A stretch of DNA of 8,559 nucleotides from assembly GCA_937922985.1 (NCBI GenBank), contig CALAKV010000011.1:1-8559 (forward strand), written 5' to 3'. Under the pieces are notes generated by a model. The model saw only the letters and a list, made by a program, of their open reading frames with translations, ran no database searches and was not told where the DNA came from. Numbering within the stretch: position 1 is the first letter of the stretch; each line of letters starts with the position of its first letter. The DNA comes from an uncultured bacterium. GTDB lineage: Bacteria; Patescibacteriota; Saccharimonadia; Saccharimonadales; Saccharimonadaceae. Shown here piece after piece: positions 2,938 to 8,559 of the stretch. Both the position numbers and the translations under genes were made by a program.

Positions 2938-5905
2938 TGGTTTTCAGATTAAAATAGCCCAGTGCATTCTTTTGAAGTTCATCTTTAAAAATATTAAATA
3001 CCAAGTCCTCATCACCTGTTAGGTTTTGGTGGCGAGCCTTAAGGTCTTCCAGTTTGGCGGTAAGGGCTTGTTTTTGTTGGTTCGCCAGTTTATATCTTTC
3101 AATCAAAATATTTCTATCTACTTTTTCAGGGTTCAAAACCACCAATTCATCTTCACCATTATTTTTCAAGAAAACCGCATCCACACCTTGTTTGCGAAGT
3201 TGTTCTGTAACTTCATTTAGATCTTCGGCATATATTTCAGCATCTGTTTCAACCACACGAGCACCTGGAAGTAGCCGAGCTTCAATTAAAGCTCCCGAAC
3301 CTTTGCCGTTATCTCGCCCATTAATTGCAAAGTTTTCCGAAACGTTTCGGTTCGTTGAAAAGCTTACGCTATCTTGGTCACTAACATCATGACCACCACC
3401 AAAATATGCATTTTCATCTAATTCATTGCCGCGTTTAAAGCCATTCTTGTGAATTTCTTCCGCCACTTTACCGTTCGTACCGTGGTATAGTTTGGTATTT
3501 TCGTTAATTGTAGATGGCTGAAAATTAAAGTCTGATAAATTTGTCTCATTATTTTGTATATTTTCTTGATCTAAACTCCATCCTGGCATAGATCCTGGTT
3601 CTTCTAAGAATATTTTTGCACGGCGAATAAAACTATTTTTATATGGTTCAATTTCTTGTTCTGTAGCCCCTTCTCGTTTTAGTCTTGCTTCTAGATCTGC
3701 AAGGGTTTCGCCGGTGTTATCTCGCACCCGCGAAAGTCTTTCGTCCAAGTTTTGATCTATTTTATTGCGAATTTCATCTGAATATTGATAGCCGTTGTTG
3801 ACTTTTTGAGTGTTTTGTGCTATATTAGAATCATAAGCGTTCGACTTTAATTCAGTGTCGTTGCCATTGGCATCATAGCTGACCAAGTCGGGCTCTTTTT
3901 TAATGTCTGCAATACCATTGACTTTTTGGTCTTTTTGTGTTATATTGGAACCATAAACATCAGCATAGGACTTGGTGGATGGGTTATCCCTTAAGCCAGG
4001 AGTGCTGATGTTTTCTTTTGTAGTAGCTCCATATAAAGTATTTCTATTAATAGTATTATTTCTAGCTACATTAAAGGTGGTGTTAAAATCTTTTCCGCCA
4101 TATTTAAAGTTAATATCTCGGTAATCAAAACCATCCGGTGCGATACCGTGATTTTTAGTATCTGGTGAAGTGTGGCTATATTCTGAGTTTTGGATCAATT
4201 CATTTATTCTTGGGGTTGAACGCATTTTCGCAATAAACTCTGCATCTGTTCCAGCTTGTGTATTTACAAACTTTTTATTGCCTCTTCCACTCAAATATAT
4301 CTCTTGTCCATCACCCGTCACATATGGATTATTTGCTCGTAAATCTTGAAGCATATTAAAACTACGCTCACTCATCCGTTTGCGAGTGTCGCCAGTGAAT
4401 TTACCAATTAACTCATCCTTAGTAAAACCTAACTGGTCGCTATCCAAGCGGTTAATGTTTGTTTCTCTCCTTGGGTTATATTGCAAGTCTCCACCTCGGT
4501 TTTGCCTCTCTGTTTCTGTGAGGGTGATTTTTTCGCGTGTTGGAGTTACCGCATTTCTTTCTGCCTCATATAATGCTTTTGGATCATAGCTGGTGTTGTT
4601 CTTGTATGGATTCTTCACAGACTCCATCCCACCAAAGGCCATTTTGCCAGCTCCACCCATAATCCCACCCATTAAAGCACTTTCAGCGACATTTTCATGG
4701 ATATCTTGTTTGTCATCGAAAAGTTTTTTAGTGAAGTTTTCGGCATATTGCTGTGCACCTTCTTCACCAGCTTCACCCAATGCACCCGTGATAGCTCGCC
4801 CAACCATATTTTTTGCAAATCTACCACCAATCTTACCCGTAAGGTTATCAATTCCAAGCTTTTCAATCGCGGCTTGCGCTCCAGCATTAGCGGTTGAAGC
4901 TAAATAACGAGAAGTAAAGCTACTTGGTGTATATGCTTCACCTTTTGCTGCCGCTTCAGCCTTTTTGCGAGCTTCAATGTTGTCTAAGTGGTCCATCATA
5001 TCTGAATGTGCCTCAACACCATGCACCAAAGCAGGCGCAACACCACCAGCTACAGGGGTCATTGCGGCATCAATTGCCATTCTAGCCCCAGAATTACCCA
5101 AGCCATAGGCTAATTTGTTATCTTGGTCAGTTAAACCAGTTGCATCATTGAGTGTTTTTCGCACAATGTTCTTTTCACGGTCTGCTCGCACACGCTTAAT
5201 TAAATTGTTTGCAAATTGGTTATCTTCATCAAAGAGTTTAATCGTATTAGCGCCAAGCTCAGTTACCGCTCCCGATACTTTCGGCACAAATTCCACCACG
5301 CTGTTCGCTGCACCTTTCACTGCTGACACTGGCGCAACAACTGTCTGTTGAAGATTATCATTATAATTTTTAGTGAAATCACTTACCGCCGTAGCATTTT
5401 TATTGATATTCTGGCTAGTTTGCGCAATGTTTTGCTTCACTTGCTGGTCATCTGGTCCATATTTTCGGAGCATTTCAGCGTTCACCCGGTTTTGGATGTT
5501 CTGGTTAATAGTGTTTTCTCGCATTTGTGCTGTTTTTCCACCACTAAAAATATCATTCAAGAAATTAGCTGCATGGTCTGAACCTTGGTTGTAGCGGTCT
5601 GTTTCTTCTTGCCGATATTTGTTTACCAACTGTTGGCGTTCTTGGTCTCGGTTCACTTGTGGCTGTGGTTGCACAGGCTGCACTGGTTTCACTGGGTTTA
5701 AGTCTACCGAACTCTTCGCAAATTCTTTTGGTTGTTGTGGTTGAGTGGGATTGCTTAAATTATTTATAAAATTATCCCCAAGTTTGGGCGTGCTATTAAA
5801 ACTCACCGCAGATTGTTGTTGCTGTGGTTGTTGTTCATCTTCTCGCTTTTTCTTTTGGCCAAAAAGTCCACCAAAAAAGTCGCCAATACCTTTGAAAATA
5901 TCCAT
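2930..5905 (-). CDS. 991-aa polyvalent phage-type protein with C-terminal ADP-ribosyltransferase-like domain
   Basis: Probable virion or injected protein of a phage or related element. Visible layout: an amphipathic start (MDIFKGIGDFFGGLFGQKKK); a Q/P/N-rich linker to about 110; helical Ala/Gly-rich regions to about 430, with a GEAGEEGAQQYAENF segment near 370-390 typical of large phage ejection or structural proteins; a region at about 515-635 (RINELIQNSEY, then KNHG, then a beta-rich GGKDFNTTFNVARNN) resembling the PBECR/LPD domains of polyvalent proteins; and an ART-like fold at about 803-933 with YHGT (His808), SFST (848-851) and EDELVVLNPEKV (Glu920). ART enzymes transfer ADP-ribose from NAD+ to proteins or nucleic acids. 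A helical tail ends the protein. The start is firm: AAGGAG at 5916-5911, 5 nt before ATG. It has its own promoter (6008-6016) and a leader with a terminator-like hairpin. Domain names are from memory of motifs, not a search. Confidence 0.9.
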   Translation of the reverse strand: MDIFKGIGDFFGGLFGQKKKREDEQQPQQQQSAVSFNSTPKLGDNFINNLSNPTQPQQPKEFAKSSVDLNPVKPVQPVQPQPQVNRDQERQQLVNKYRQEETDRYNQGSDHAANFLNDIFSGGKTAQMRENTINQNIQNRVNAEMLRKYGPDDQQVKQNIAQTSQNINKNATAVSDFTKNYNDNLQQTVVAPVSAVKGAANSVVEFVPKVSGAVTELGANTIKLFDEDNQFANNLIKRVRADREKNIVRKTLNDATGLTDQDNKLAYGLGNSGARMAIDAAMTPVAGGVAPALVHGVEAHSDMMDHLDNIEARKKAEAAAKGEAYTPSSFTSRYLASTANAGAQAAIEKLGIDNLTGKIGGRFAKNMVGRAITGALGEAGEEGAQQYAENFTKKLFDDKQDIHENVAESALMGGIMGGAGKMAFGGMESVKNPYKNNTSYDPKALYEAERNAVTPTREKITLTETERQNRGGDLQYNPRRETNINRLDSDQLGFTKDELIGKFTGDTRKRMSERSFNMLQDLRANNPYVTGDGQEIYLSGRGNKKFVNTQAGTDAEFIAKMRSTPRINELIQNSEYSHTSPDTKNHGIAPDGFDYRDINFKYGGKDFNTTFNVARNNTINRNTLYGATTKENISTPGLRDNPSTKSYADVYGSNITQKDQKVNGIADIKKEPDLVSYDANGNDTELKSNAYDSNIAQNTQKVNNGYQYSDEIRNKIDQNLDERLSRVRDNTGETLADLEARLKREGATEQEIEPYKNSFIRRAKIFLEEPGSMPGWSLDQENIQNNETNLSDFNFQPSTINENTKLYHGTNGKVAEEIHKNGFKRGNELDENAYFGGGHDVSDQDSVSFSTNRNVSENFAINGRDNGKGSGALIEARLLPGARVVETDAEIYAEDLNEVTEQLRKQGVDAVFLKNNGEDELVVLNPEKVDRNILIERYKLANQQKQALTAKLEDLKARHQNLTGDEDLVFNIFKDELQKNALGYFNLKTKL
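3337..3350. repeat. 14-bp perfect palindrome inside the ART-like region
   Basis: CCGAAACGTTTCGG is a perfect palindrome in the codons for N-V-S-E of the ART-like domain. It could be a protein-binding site within the gene, but one such site in a 3-kb gene is compatible with chance. Confidence 0.6.
3798..3954 (-). repeat. Imperfect direct repeat, 120-bp period, in the 991-aa gene
   Basis: The stretches 3798-3834 and 3918-3954 are near copies offset by exactly 120 bp. They encode YGSNITQKDQKVNG and YDSNIAQNTQKVNN in the linker between the PBECR/LPD-like and ART-like regions. The intervening peptide is not obviously repeated, so this may be a duplicated linker unit or a short recurring binding motif. 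Confidence 0.7.
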
Positions 5906-5910
5906 CTCTT

Positions 5911-5916
5911 CTCCTT
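5911..5916 (-). promoter_or_regulatory. Strong Shine-Dalgarno site of the 991-aa gene
   Basis: AAGGAG on the minus strand lies 5 nt before ATG 5905, fixing the start. It sits only 5 nt after the last arm of the leader hairpins, so structure there could also affect ribosome access. Most other genes in the window lack an SD this good. Confidence 0.85.
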
Positions 5917-5921
5917 ATCTT

Positions 5922-5988
5922 GTCGCTACAAAATAAAAAACTGAGCGACGCAAATGTTAATATTTTGCTAATCGCTCAGCGCTCTGAG
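5922..5988 (-). promoter_or_regulatory. Leader with three competing hairpins, attenuator-like
   Basis: On the minus-strand RNA, hairpin B pairs CTGAGCGA (5979-5972) with TCGCTCAG (5948-5941), with an inner GCAAA/TTTGC helix, followed at once by TTTTTTATTTT: an intrinsic terminator placed before the SD. Hairpin A pairs CTCAG (5988-5984) with CTGAG (5979-5975), using B's 5' arm. Hairpin C pairs GTCGCT (5949-5944) with AGCGAC (5927-5922), using B's 3' arm. A and C can coexist but each excludes B. This is the geometry of a terminator/antiterminator switch. No known riboswitch or T-box motif is evident in the short leader. Confidence 0.65.
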
Positions 5989-6007
5989 TGGATTATTTTA
6001 TAGTTTT

Positions 6008-6016
6008 ATTATAACA
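6008..6016 (-). promoter_or_regulatory. Extended -10 promoter of the 991-aa gene
   Basis: TGTTATAAT on the minus strand provides an extended -10 with TATAAT at 6013-6008. The -35 position is T-rich and a poor match. The start would be near 6001, giving a leader of about 95 nt that contains the competing hairpins. It lies just downstream of the terminator at 6033-6058, so the 991-aa gene is separately transcribed from the toxin-antitoxin pair. Confidence 0.65.
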
Positions 6017-6032
6017 GAATTATCTATAAAAT

Positions 6033-6058
6033 AAAAGAAACCCGAGCAGGGCTTCTTC
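6033..6058 (-). terminator. Rho-independent terminator after the toxin-antitoxin pair
   Basis: On the minus strand AAGAAGCCC pairs with GGGTTTCTT through a 5-nt loop (6044-6048), nine pairs with one G-U that fits only minus-strand RNA, followed by TTATTTTAT. It lies about 80 nt after the toxin stop. The 6061-6137 stretch between holds no recognisable gene. Confidence 0.85.
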
Positions 6059-6137
6059 TACAGAAAACATTCATTAAAAAACTTTAGTATGAATATTATA
6101 CAAAATTTATCAAAGAGTGCAAAGACTTAAAAGAGCA

Positions 6138-6539
6138 TTATTGATGAAATTCGTGGTTTGGGTCTATTCGGGTTACAATAAAATACCCATCCATATTGTA
6201 TCCATGAAGTCTGCCCGATTGAGAATATTCATAATGTTTTATCTTAACCTTTTCGCCAGATTTAGTAGTCCATACGTCATCATCATCGTCCTCTCTCTTT
6301 TTAAGTGAGTTAACTTGCCTCACTGGCTTGCCGACCCAATTATCTAAAAATTTACCTATATTGTGCCATTCTTTAGGTGTGCAATCTTTAAATGTATAAT
6401 CCTTCTGAGTAGCCTCACCTATAAAAGCAACCTTAAAAATCCCTTCACTATGCCTGGTTAGTATCGGCGCTTCTTTCTTCGGACTATTTTTAGATGTCAA
6501 CCCTTTAGGCTTTTTAGCCTTACGCTTCTTATTCCTCAT
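6138..6539 (-). CDS. Putative toxin partner of the Panacea antitoxin, 133 aa, family not recognised
   Basis: Called a toxin from position: it overlaps the 3' end of a Panacea-domain gene by 11 nt (6529-6539) and the two share promoter and terminator, the usual arrangement of PanAT modules. The protein has a very basic, probably disordered start (13 Lys/Arg in the first 22 residues), a mixed alpha/beta core (IFKVAFIGEA, then PKEWHNIGKFLDNWVG), an acidic patch of five Asp at 84-88, and a beta-like end with RLHG (110-113) and YFIVTRIDPNH (119-129). The His and Asp residues there are candidate active-site positions, but I cannot assign a fold such as ToxSAS, Fic, RelE or MqsR. ATG 6539 has no SD, implying translational coupling to the antitoxin. 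Confidence 0.78.
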   Translation of the reverse strand: MRNKKRKAKKPKGLTSKNSPKKEAPILTRHSEGIFKVAFIGEATQKDYTFKDCTPKEWHNIGKFLDNWVGKPVRQVNSLKKREDDDDDVWTTKSGEKVKIKHYEYSQSGRLHGYNMDGYFIVTRIDPNHEFHQ

Positions 6540-7005
6540 GAATAGACTTGTAAAATTCCCTCATTGTTTTTGTTGATATTTTTTTGCTACAAGGCTTAAA
6601 CTCTGGAGTAGCACCTCGTGCTTCAATCCAAGGTTTTTCTTGATGTGTTAATACCTCTAAAGAATCCCCATCTTGATCGCCATAAGTAGCCCAGACAGAT
6701 TCTAGTAATTGAACTAGGCCATCTTCAGAGCTTAGTAATTCATAATTTGGAGTCTCCTTTGGAATATTTCCCCATCCAAATGAAGCATATTTTCGTCGTA
6801 ACTCCACATTCACGGGGCCATGAACCCATGCTTCAAATTCTGCTCTTTCTGCAATCGATTTATCTCGCAACGCTTGACTCCAAGCTTCAGCATAATAGCA
6901 AAGTTTTTGCAATTTCTTTTGAGACATAGATTCTTTTGATAAAAACCAAGAAGCTATATCTAAAATATCCACCCTTTGTTTAAAATTGAATAGTCCCATA
7001 ATCAT
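6529..7005 (-). CDS. panA: Panacea-domain (DUF4065, SocA/GepA-like) antitoxin
   Basis: The 158-aa protein shows the hallmarks of the Panacea domain: DILDIASWFLSK near 13-24, KLQKLCYYAEAW at 31-42, EAWVHGPV at 58-65 followed by RRKY, and a C-terminal helical part ending KTMREFYKSIHEE. Panacea proteins neutralise many unrelated toxins by direct binding and are often carried by phages; SocA-like members can act as proteolysis adaptors instead. Here the gene comes first and overlaps the next gene by 11 nt, as in bicistronic PanAT pairs. ATG 7005 is taken as start; a second ATG at 6999 is equally possible. There is no SD, and the -10 box ends about 10 nt before the ATG, so the mRNA is leaderless or nearly so. 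A palindrome over the -10 suggests autoregulation. Confidence 0.9.
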   Translation of the reverse strand: MIMGLFNFKQRVDILDIASWFLSKESMSQKKLQKLCYYAEAWSQALRDKSIAERAEFEAWVHGPVNVELRRKYASFGWGNIPKETPNYELLSSEDGLVQLLESVWATYGDQDGDSLEVLTHQEKPWIEARGATPEFKPCSKKISTKTMREFYKSIHEE

Positions 7006-7009
7006 TTTG

Positions 7010-7045
7010 GTGTATATTATACACTAACCTCCCACCTTTTGTAAA
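7010..7045 (-). promoter_or_regulatory. panA promoter with operator palindrome on the -10 box
   Basis: On the minus strand, TTTACA (7045-7040), an 18-nt spacer and TATAAT (7021-7016) form the promoter. GTGTATATTATACAC at 7010-7024 is a perfect 7-bp inverted repeat around one central base and contains the whole -10 box. A dimeric regulator bound there would block polymerase, the common arrangement for autoregulated toxin-antitoxin operons. The Panacea protein itself has no obvious HTH, so the binder is unknown. The 7046-7140 stretch is AT-rich and shows no gene. Confidence 0.7.
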
Positions 7046-7140
7046 ATGCTTATTCTTACTTTCATTTTAACATAAACGGAATAAATTTACAACATAATCC
7101 TAATGCTTTTTTAAATCAATATATTAATAACACTGTACAT

Positions 7141-7170
7141 AAAAAAGAAAGCCCTTTCGAGCTTCCTTTC
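7141..7170 (-). terminator. Rho-independent terminator after the coiled-coil protein gene
   Basis: On the minus strand AAAGGAAGC (7169-7161) pairs with GCTTTCTTT (7152-7144) through an 8-nt loop, nine pairs with one G-U, running into T residues to 7141. It begins 2 nt after the stop at 7172. It insulates the toxin-antitoxin cassette from the upstream genes. Confidence 0.87.
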
Positions 7171-7171
7171 C

Positions 7172-7960
7172 CTACGCCTGCAAATCCTTTTTCTTCTTAT
7201 TTGGATCAAGCAATGCAGCAAGTCGTGGGTCAAGCTGGTCTTGTAGTCCTGCCTGATCCGGATTTCCACTGTCTACTTTCACACCTTGCACATTTTCGCT
7301 ATAATCACTAAGTTTCGGTGCTTTAAATTCCACTTTTTCAAGTGCTTTTGGTGTTTCCTTGCTCAAGTCCAAAATTCTATTCTGGCTGTTGCTAATCTGG
7401 TTAGATAGATCCCGTGTTTGGTCGATCGCGCTCTGCAACCCTTGGCCATTCGCAGTCTTCTGTTTCTGCCTTGCGTCCATAATGCGGTTATTCAAGTCAA
7501 TTCGGCTACTTTCAATTTGCGAATCAACATTATTTAGCGCATCTTGGCGGTTCGTTTCCCAGTCTTTCTTATTCTTGTTGTATGCATTAGTTGCGCTAGC
7601 AAACTCCAAGTCTTGGTTTCGGCGATCTCGGGCGAAAGCATCTTGTGCACTTCCGGCGTTTCGGCTCGCCTCCAAGCCAACCGCCCAAGGAGCAACAATT
7701 TGTGCTGCACTTGAATCTCCGGCCCCACCTGCTGCAAACATTTGGCGCAAAGCGTTTGTTTGGTTGTTTGCGTCTTCCATAATTTGTGAACGCACTGCAC
7801 GGTTCTGAGCTTCTGAGTCTCGTTTGTTCATCTCATAGGCGCCCTTGCTTTGGGTGTAGCTGTTTTCAAGGTCGTTTAGCTGATGAGCGTAGTTGTTTTC
7901 AACATTGCCACGCCAGATGTCTCGTTGGCGGTCCAATCTGCCCAAGCCTTCAGTTGCCAC
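7172..7960 (-). CDS. Coiled-coil phage structural/ejection-type protein (N-terminus probably joined by frameshift)
   Basis: Long charged helices rich in N, Q, D, R and A (for example DIWRGNVENNYAHQLNDLE and NKKDWETNRQDALNNVDSQ) surround an Ala/Gly segment AAGGAGDSSAAQIV, a pattern seen in phage internal virion or tail-associated proteins. The C-terminus ends DPRLAALLDPNKKKKDLQA. Function is inferred from composition and the neighbouring phage-type gene only. GTG 7960 is the first standard start in the frame but has no SD, and the frame is open and convincing upstream to 8098 (NKGDKPSPVYSDPRQGGVYD). That upstream part contains no ATG, GTG or TTG and overlaps the end of the 80-aa ORF in the -1 frame. 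The natural product may be a 383-aa fusion, or translation may use a rare start. Confidence 0.83.
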   Translation of the reverse strand: MATEGLGRLDRQRDIWRGNVENNYAHQLNDLENSYTQSKGAYEMNKRDSEAQNRAVRSQIMEDANNQTNALRQMFAAGGAGDSSAAQIVAPWAVGLEASRNAGSAQDAFARDRRNQDLEFASATNAYNKNKKDWETNRQDALNNVDSQIESSRIDLNNRIMDARQKQKTANGQGLQSAIDQTRDLSNQISNSQNRILDLSKETPKALEKVEFKAPKLSDYSENVQGVKVDSGNPDQAGLQDQLDPRLAALLDPNKKKKDLQA

Positions 7961-8079
7961 TCGTTCTTGTTCACGGTATTTTGCAATCTCATCTGCCCTT
8001 GCTTTTGCTTGCGGGTCGTAGACTCCGCCTTGGCGTGGGTCTGAGTAGACTGGAGATGGCTTATCACCCTTGTTTTGAT

Positions 8080-8098
8080 TTAAATTATTTTTTTCCAG
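8080..8098 (-). other. A7 overlap where a -1 shift would join two genes
   Basis: On the minus strand TGG-AAA-AAA-ATA-ATT-TAA ends the 80-aa frame. Seven As (8094-8088) precede the stop. Shifting -1 on the second AAA yields AAT-AAT-TTA and enters the 305-codon open frame of the coiled-coil protein. The heptamer G-AAA-AAA is not an ideal two-tRNA slippery site; single-tRNA slippage or polymerase slippage on A7 is more natural. A true indel or sequencing error would look the same. Confidence 0.6.
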
Positions 8099-8322
8099 TC
8101 ATTATATAATCCCTTTACAAGATGATGAGTTCCAGCATATTCAAACCCTAGGTCATTAGCATCGTTAAATCCTGTACCATCAGGGTGGTTATATCTAATC
8201 ATAGCTTCTCTATCTACACCACCATCATTTCCGGTATATTTCAAGAAGTTATCAAAGCCGTTCGCAGCCAAAAAACCACGAAAGTCATCATTGCCGTTAT
8301 ATTTATTGTAGTCTAAAGCCAT
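8080..8322 (-). CDS. 80-aa protein of the phage-like operon, probable N-terminal part of a longer product
   Basis: No family recognised. The peptide is rich in Asn, Gly, Asp and Tyr (YNKYNGNDDFRGFLAANGFD) with no membrane segment. The start is firm: AGAGGA (8332-8327) precedes ATG 8322 at normal spacing. It stops at TAA 8080-8082, just after an A7 run that overlaps the open frame of the coiled-coil protein, so it may be the N-terminal domain of a 383-aa frameshift product, released alone when no shift occurs. It lies 50 nt after the CAP-domain gene on the same strand, probably in one operon. Confidence 0.78.
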   Translation of the reverse strand: MALDYNKYNGNDDFRGFLAANGFDNFLKYTGNDGGVDREAMIRYNHPDGTGFNDANDLGFEYAGTHHLVKGLYNDWKKII

Positions 8323-8372
8323 ATCTTCCTCTATATATCATTTGGGAGATAATGTTTGGCTTAGTTATTTTT

Positions 8373-8559
8373 TTAACAAAAATGCTGAACAGCTATGGTG
8401 TGATATTTTTTCTCTCTTCCACCGCGCGTTACATACATTCCAGCGCGTGTAAACTTAGGGTTTAAAATATTCTCTTTATGTCCTTGGCTACCCATCCAGC
8501 CATCTACGAGCTGTTTTTCTGTAGGGTAGTTCCAAGAGATATTTTCCCCCAGCCAGCCA
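8373..8559 (-). CDS. CAP/SCP-superfamily (PR-1-like) protein, C-terminal part
   Basis: The visible 61 residues carry the end of a CAP domain: GENISW, then VDGWMGSQGHKENILNPKF, then RAGMYV and a final IAVQHFC before TAA 8373-8375. The GEN[IL] and S-x-GH-x-x-N-I-L motifs are the CAP3/CAP1-type signatures with the conserved Glu and His of the cavity. Bacterial CAP proteins are mostly secreted or surface-bound, with roles that are poorly known. The N-terminus lies beyond 8559, so a signal peptide or extra domains cannot be judged. Its place directly ahead of two phage-type genes suggests a virion-surface or host-envelope role, but it may only be the last host gene. Confidence 0.88.
   Translation of the reverse strand, partial: GWLGENISWNYPTEKQLVDGWMGSQGHKENILNPKFTRAGMYVTRGGREKKYHTIAVQHFC

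Noticed and set aside
3054..3392. Plus-strand ORFs opposite the 991-aa gene (also 4380-4907, 5115-5594 and 7359-7808)
   Set aside because: All are antisense to long, well-supported frames, lack SD sites and have the composition expected of reversed coding strands.
2870..5954. An 11-bp repeat AGCGACGCAAA at 2870-2880 and 5944-5954 as flanking element ends
   Set aside because: One copy is ordinary GH15 codons and the other is part of the leader hairpins; neither lies at a boundary, so chance is the simplest reading.
7030..7071. A 13-codon ORF (MKVRISILQKVGG) upstream of the antitoxin promoter on the minus strand
   Set aside because: There is only a weak -10-like sequence and no SD, it overlaps the -35/-10 region of the cassette, and its length is within chance.

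Overview
The window is AT-rich, compact and bacterial. It reads with the standard code: UGA is absent inside every long frame and TAA, TAG and TGA are all used as stops, which argues against a UGA=Gly lineage. There are three layers: a host-like left part (1-2295), a decayed glycoside hydrolase (2293-2934), and a minus-strand phage- or mobile-element-like block (2930-8559). The mix of GH15 remnant, short SD-less genes, extended -10 promoters and a polyvalent phage-type protein would fit a Patescibacteria/CPR genome such as Saccharibacteria, but nothing here (no rRNA or marker gene) proves this.

Left part. A minus-strand gene begins at 14 and leaves the window. Divergent from it, a consensus extended -10 promoter (180-208) drives one plus-strand transcript that ends at a clear terminator (1765-1792). 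Its protein is unrecognised and split in this sequence by a 19-A homopolymer: the 5' part is in one frame (275-457) and the 424-aa main part (481-1755) in another; 17 or 20 As would join them. The coding sequence is also a near-continuous chain of local hairpins (arms up to 11 bp perfect, 13-14 bp with one G-U). A tRNA-Thr(GGT) and a small two-helix membrane protein with an apparently leaderless promoter follow on the minus strand.

Middle. 2293-2934 is the C-terminal third of a GH15 (glucoamylase-like) enzyme carrying one nonsense and three frameshift lesions. Its upstream part is missing: homology starts exactly where the phage-like block ends, at a tandem CATAGTT duplication, which looks like an insertion or rearrangement boundary.

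Right part, in transcription order (right to left): the C-terminus of a CAP/SCP-domain protein; an 80-aa protein that appears joined by a -1 shift on an A7 run to a coiled-coil virion-like protein; a terminator; a self-contained Panacea (DUF4065) antitoxin plus overlapping unknown toxin with its own palindromic operator and terminator; then a new promoter, a leader with three competing hairpins that looks like an attenuator, and a 991-aa polyvalent protein with a PBECR/LPD-like region and a C-terminal ADP-ribosyltransferase-like domain. The toxin-antitoxin pair sits like a moron cassette between structural or ejection-type genes.
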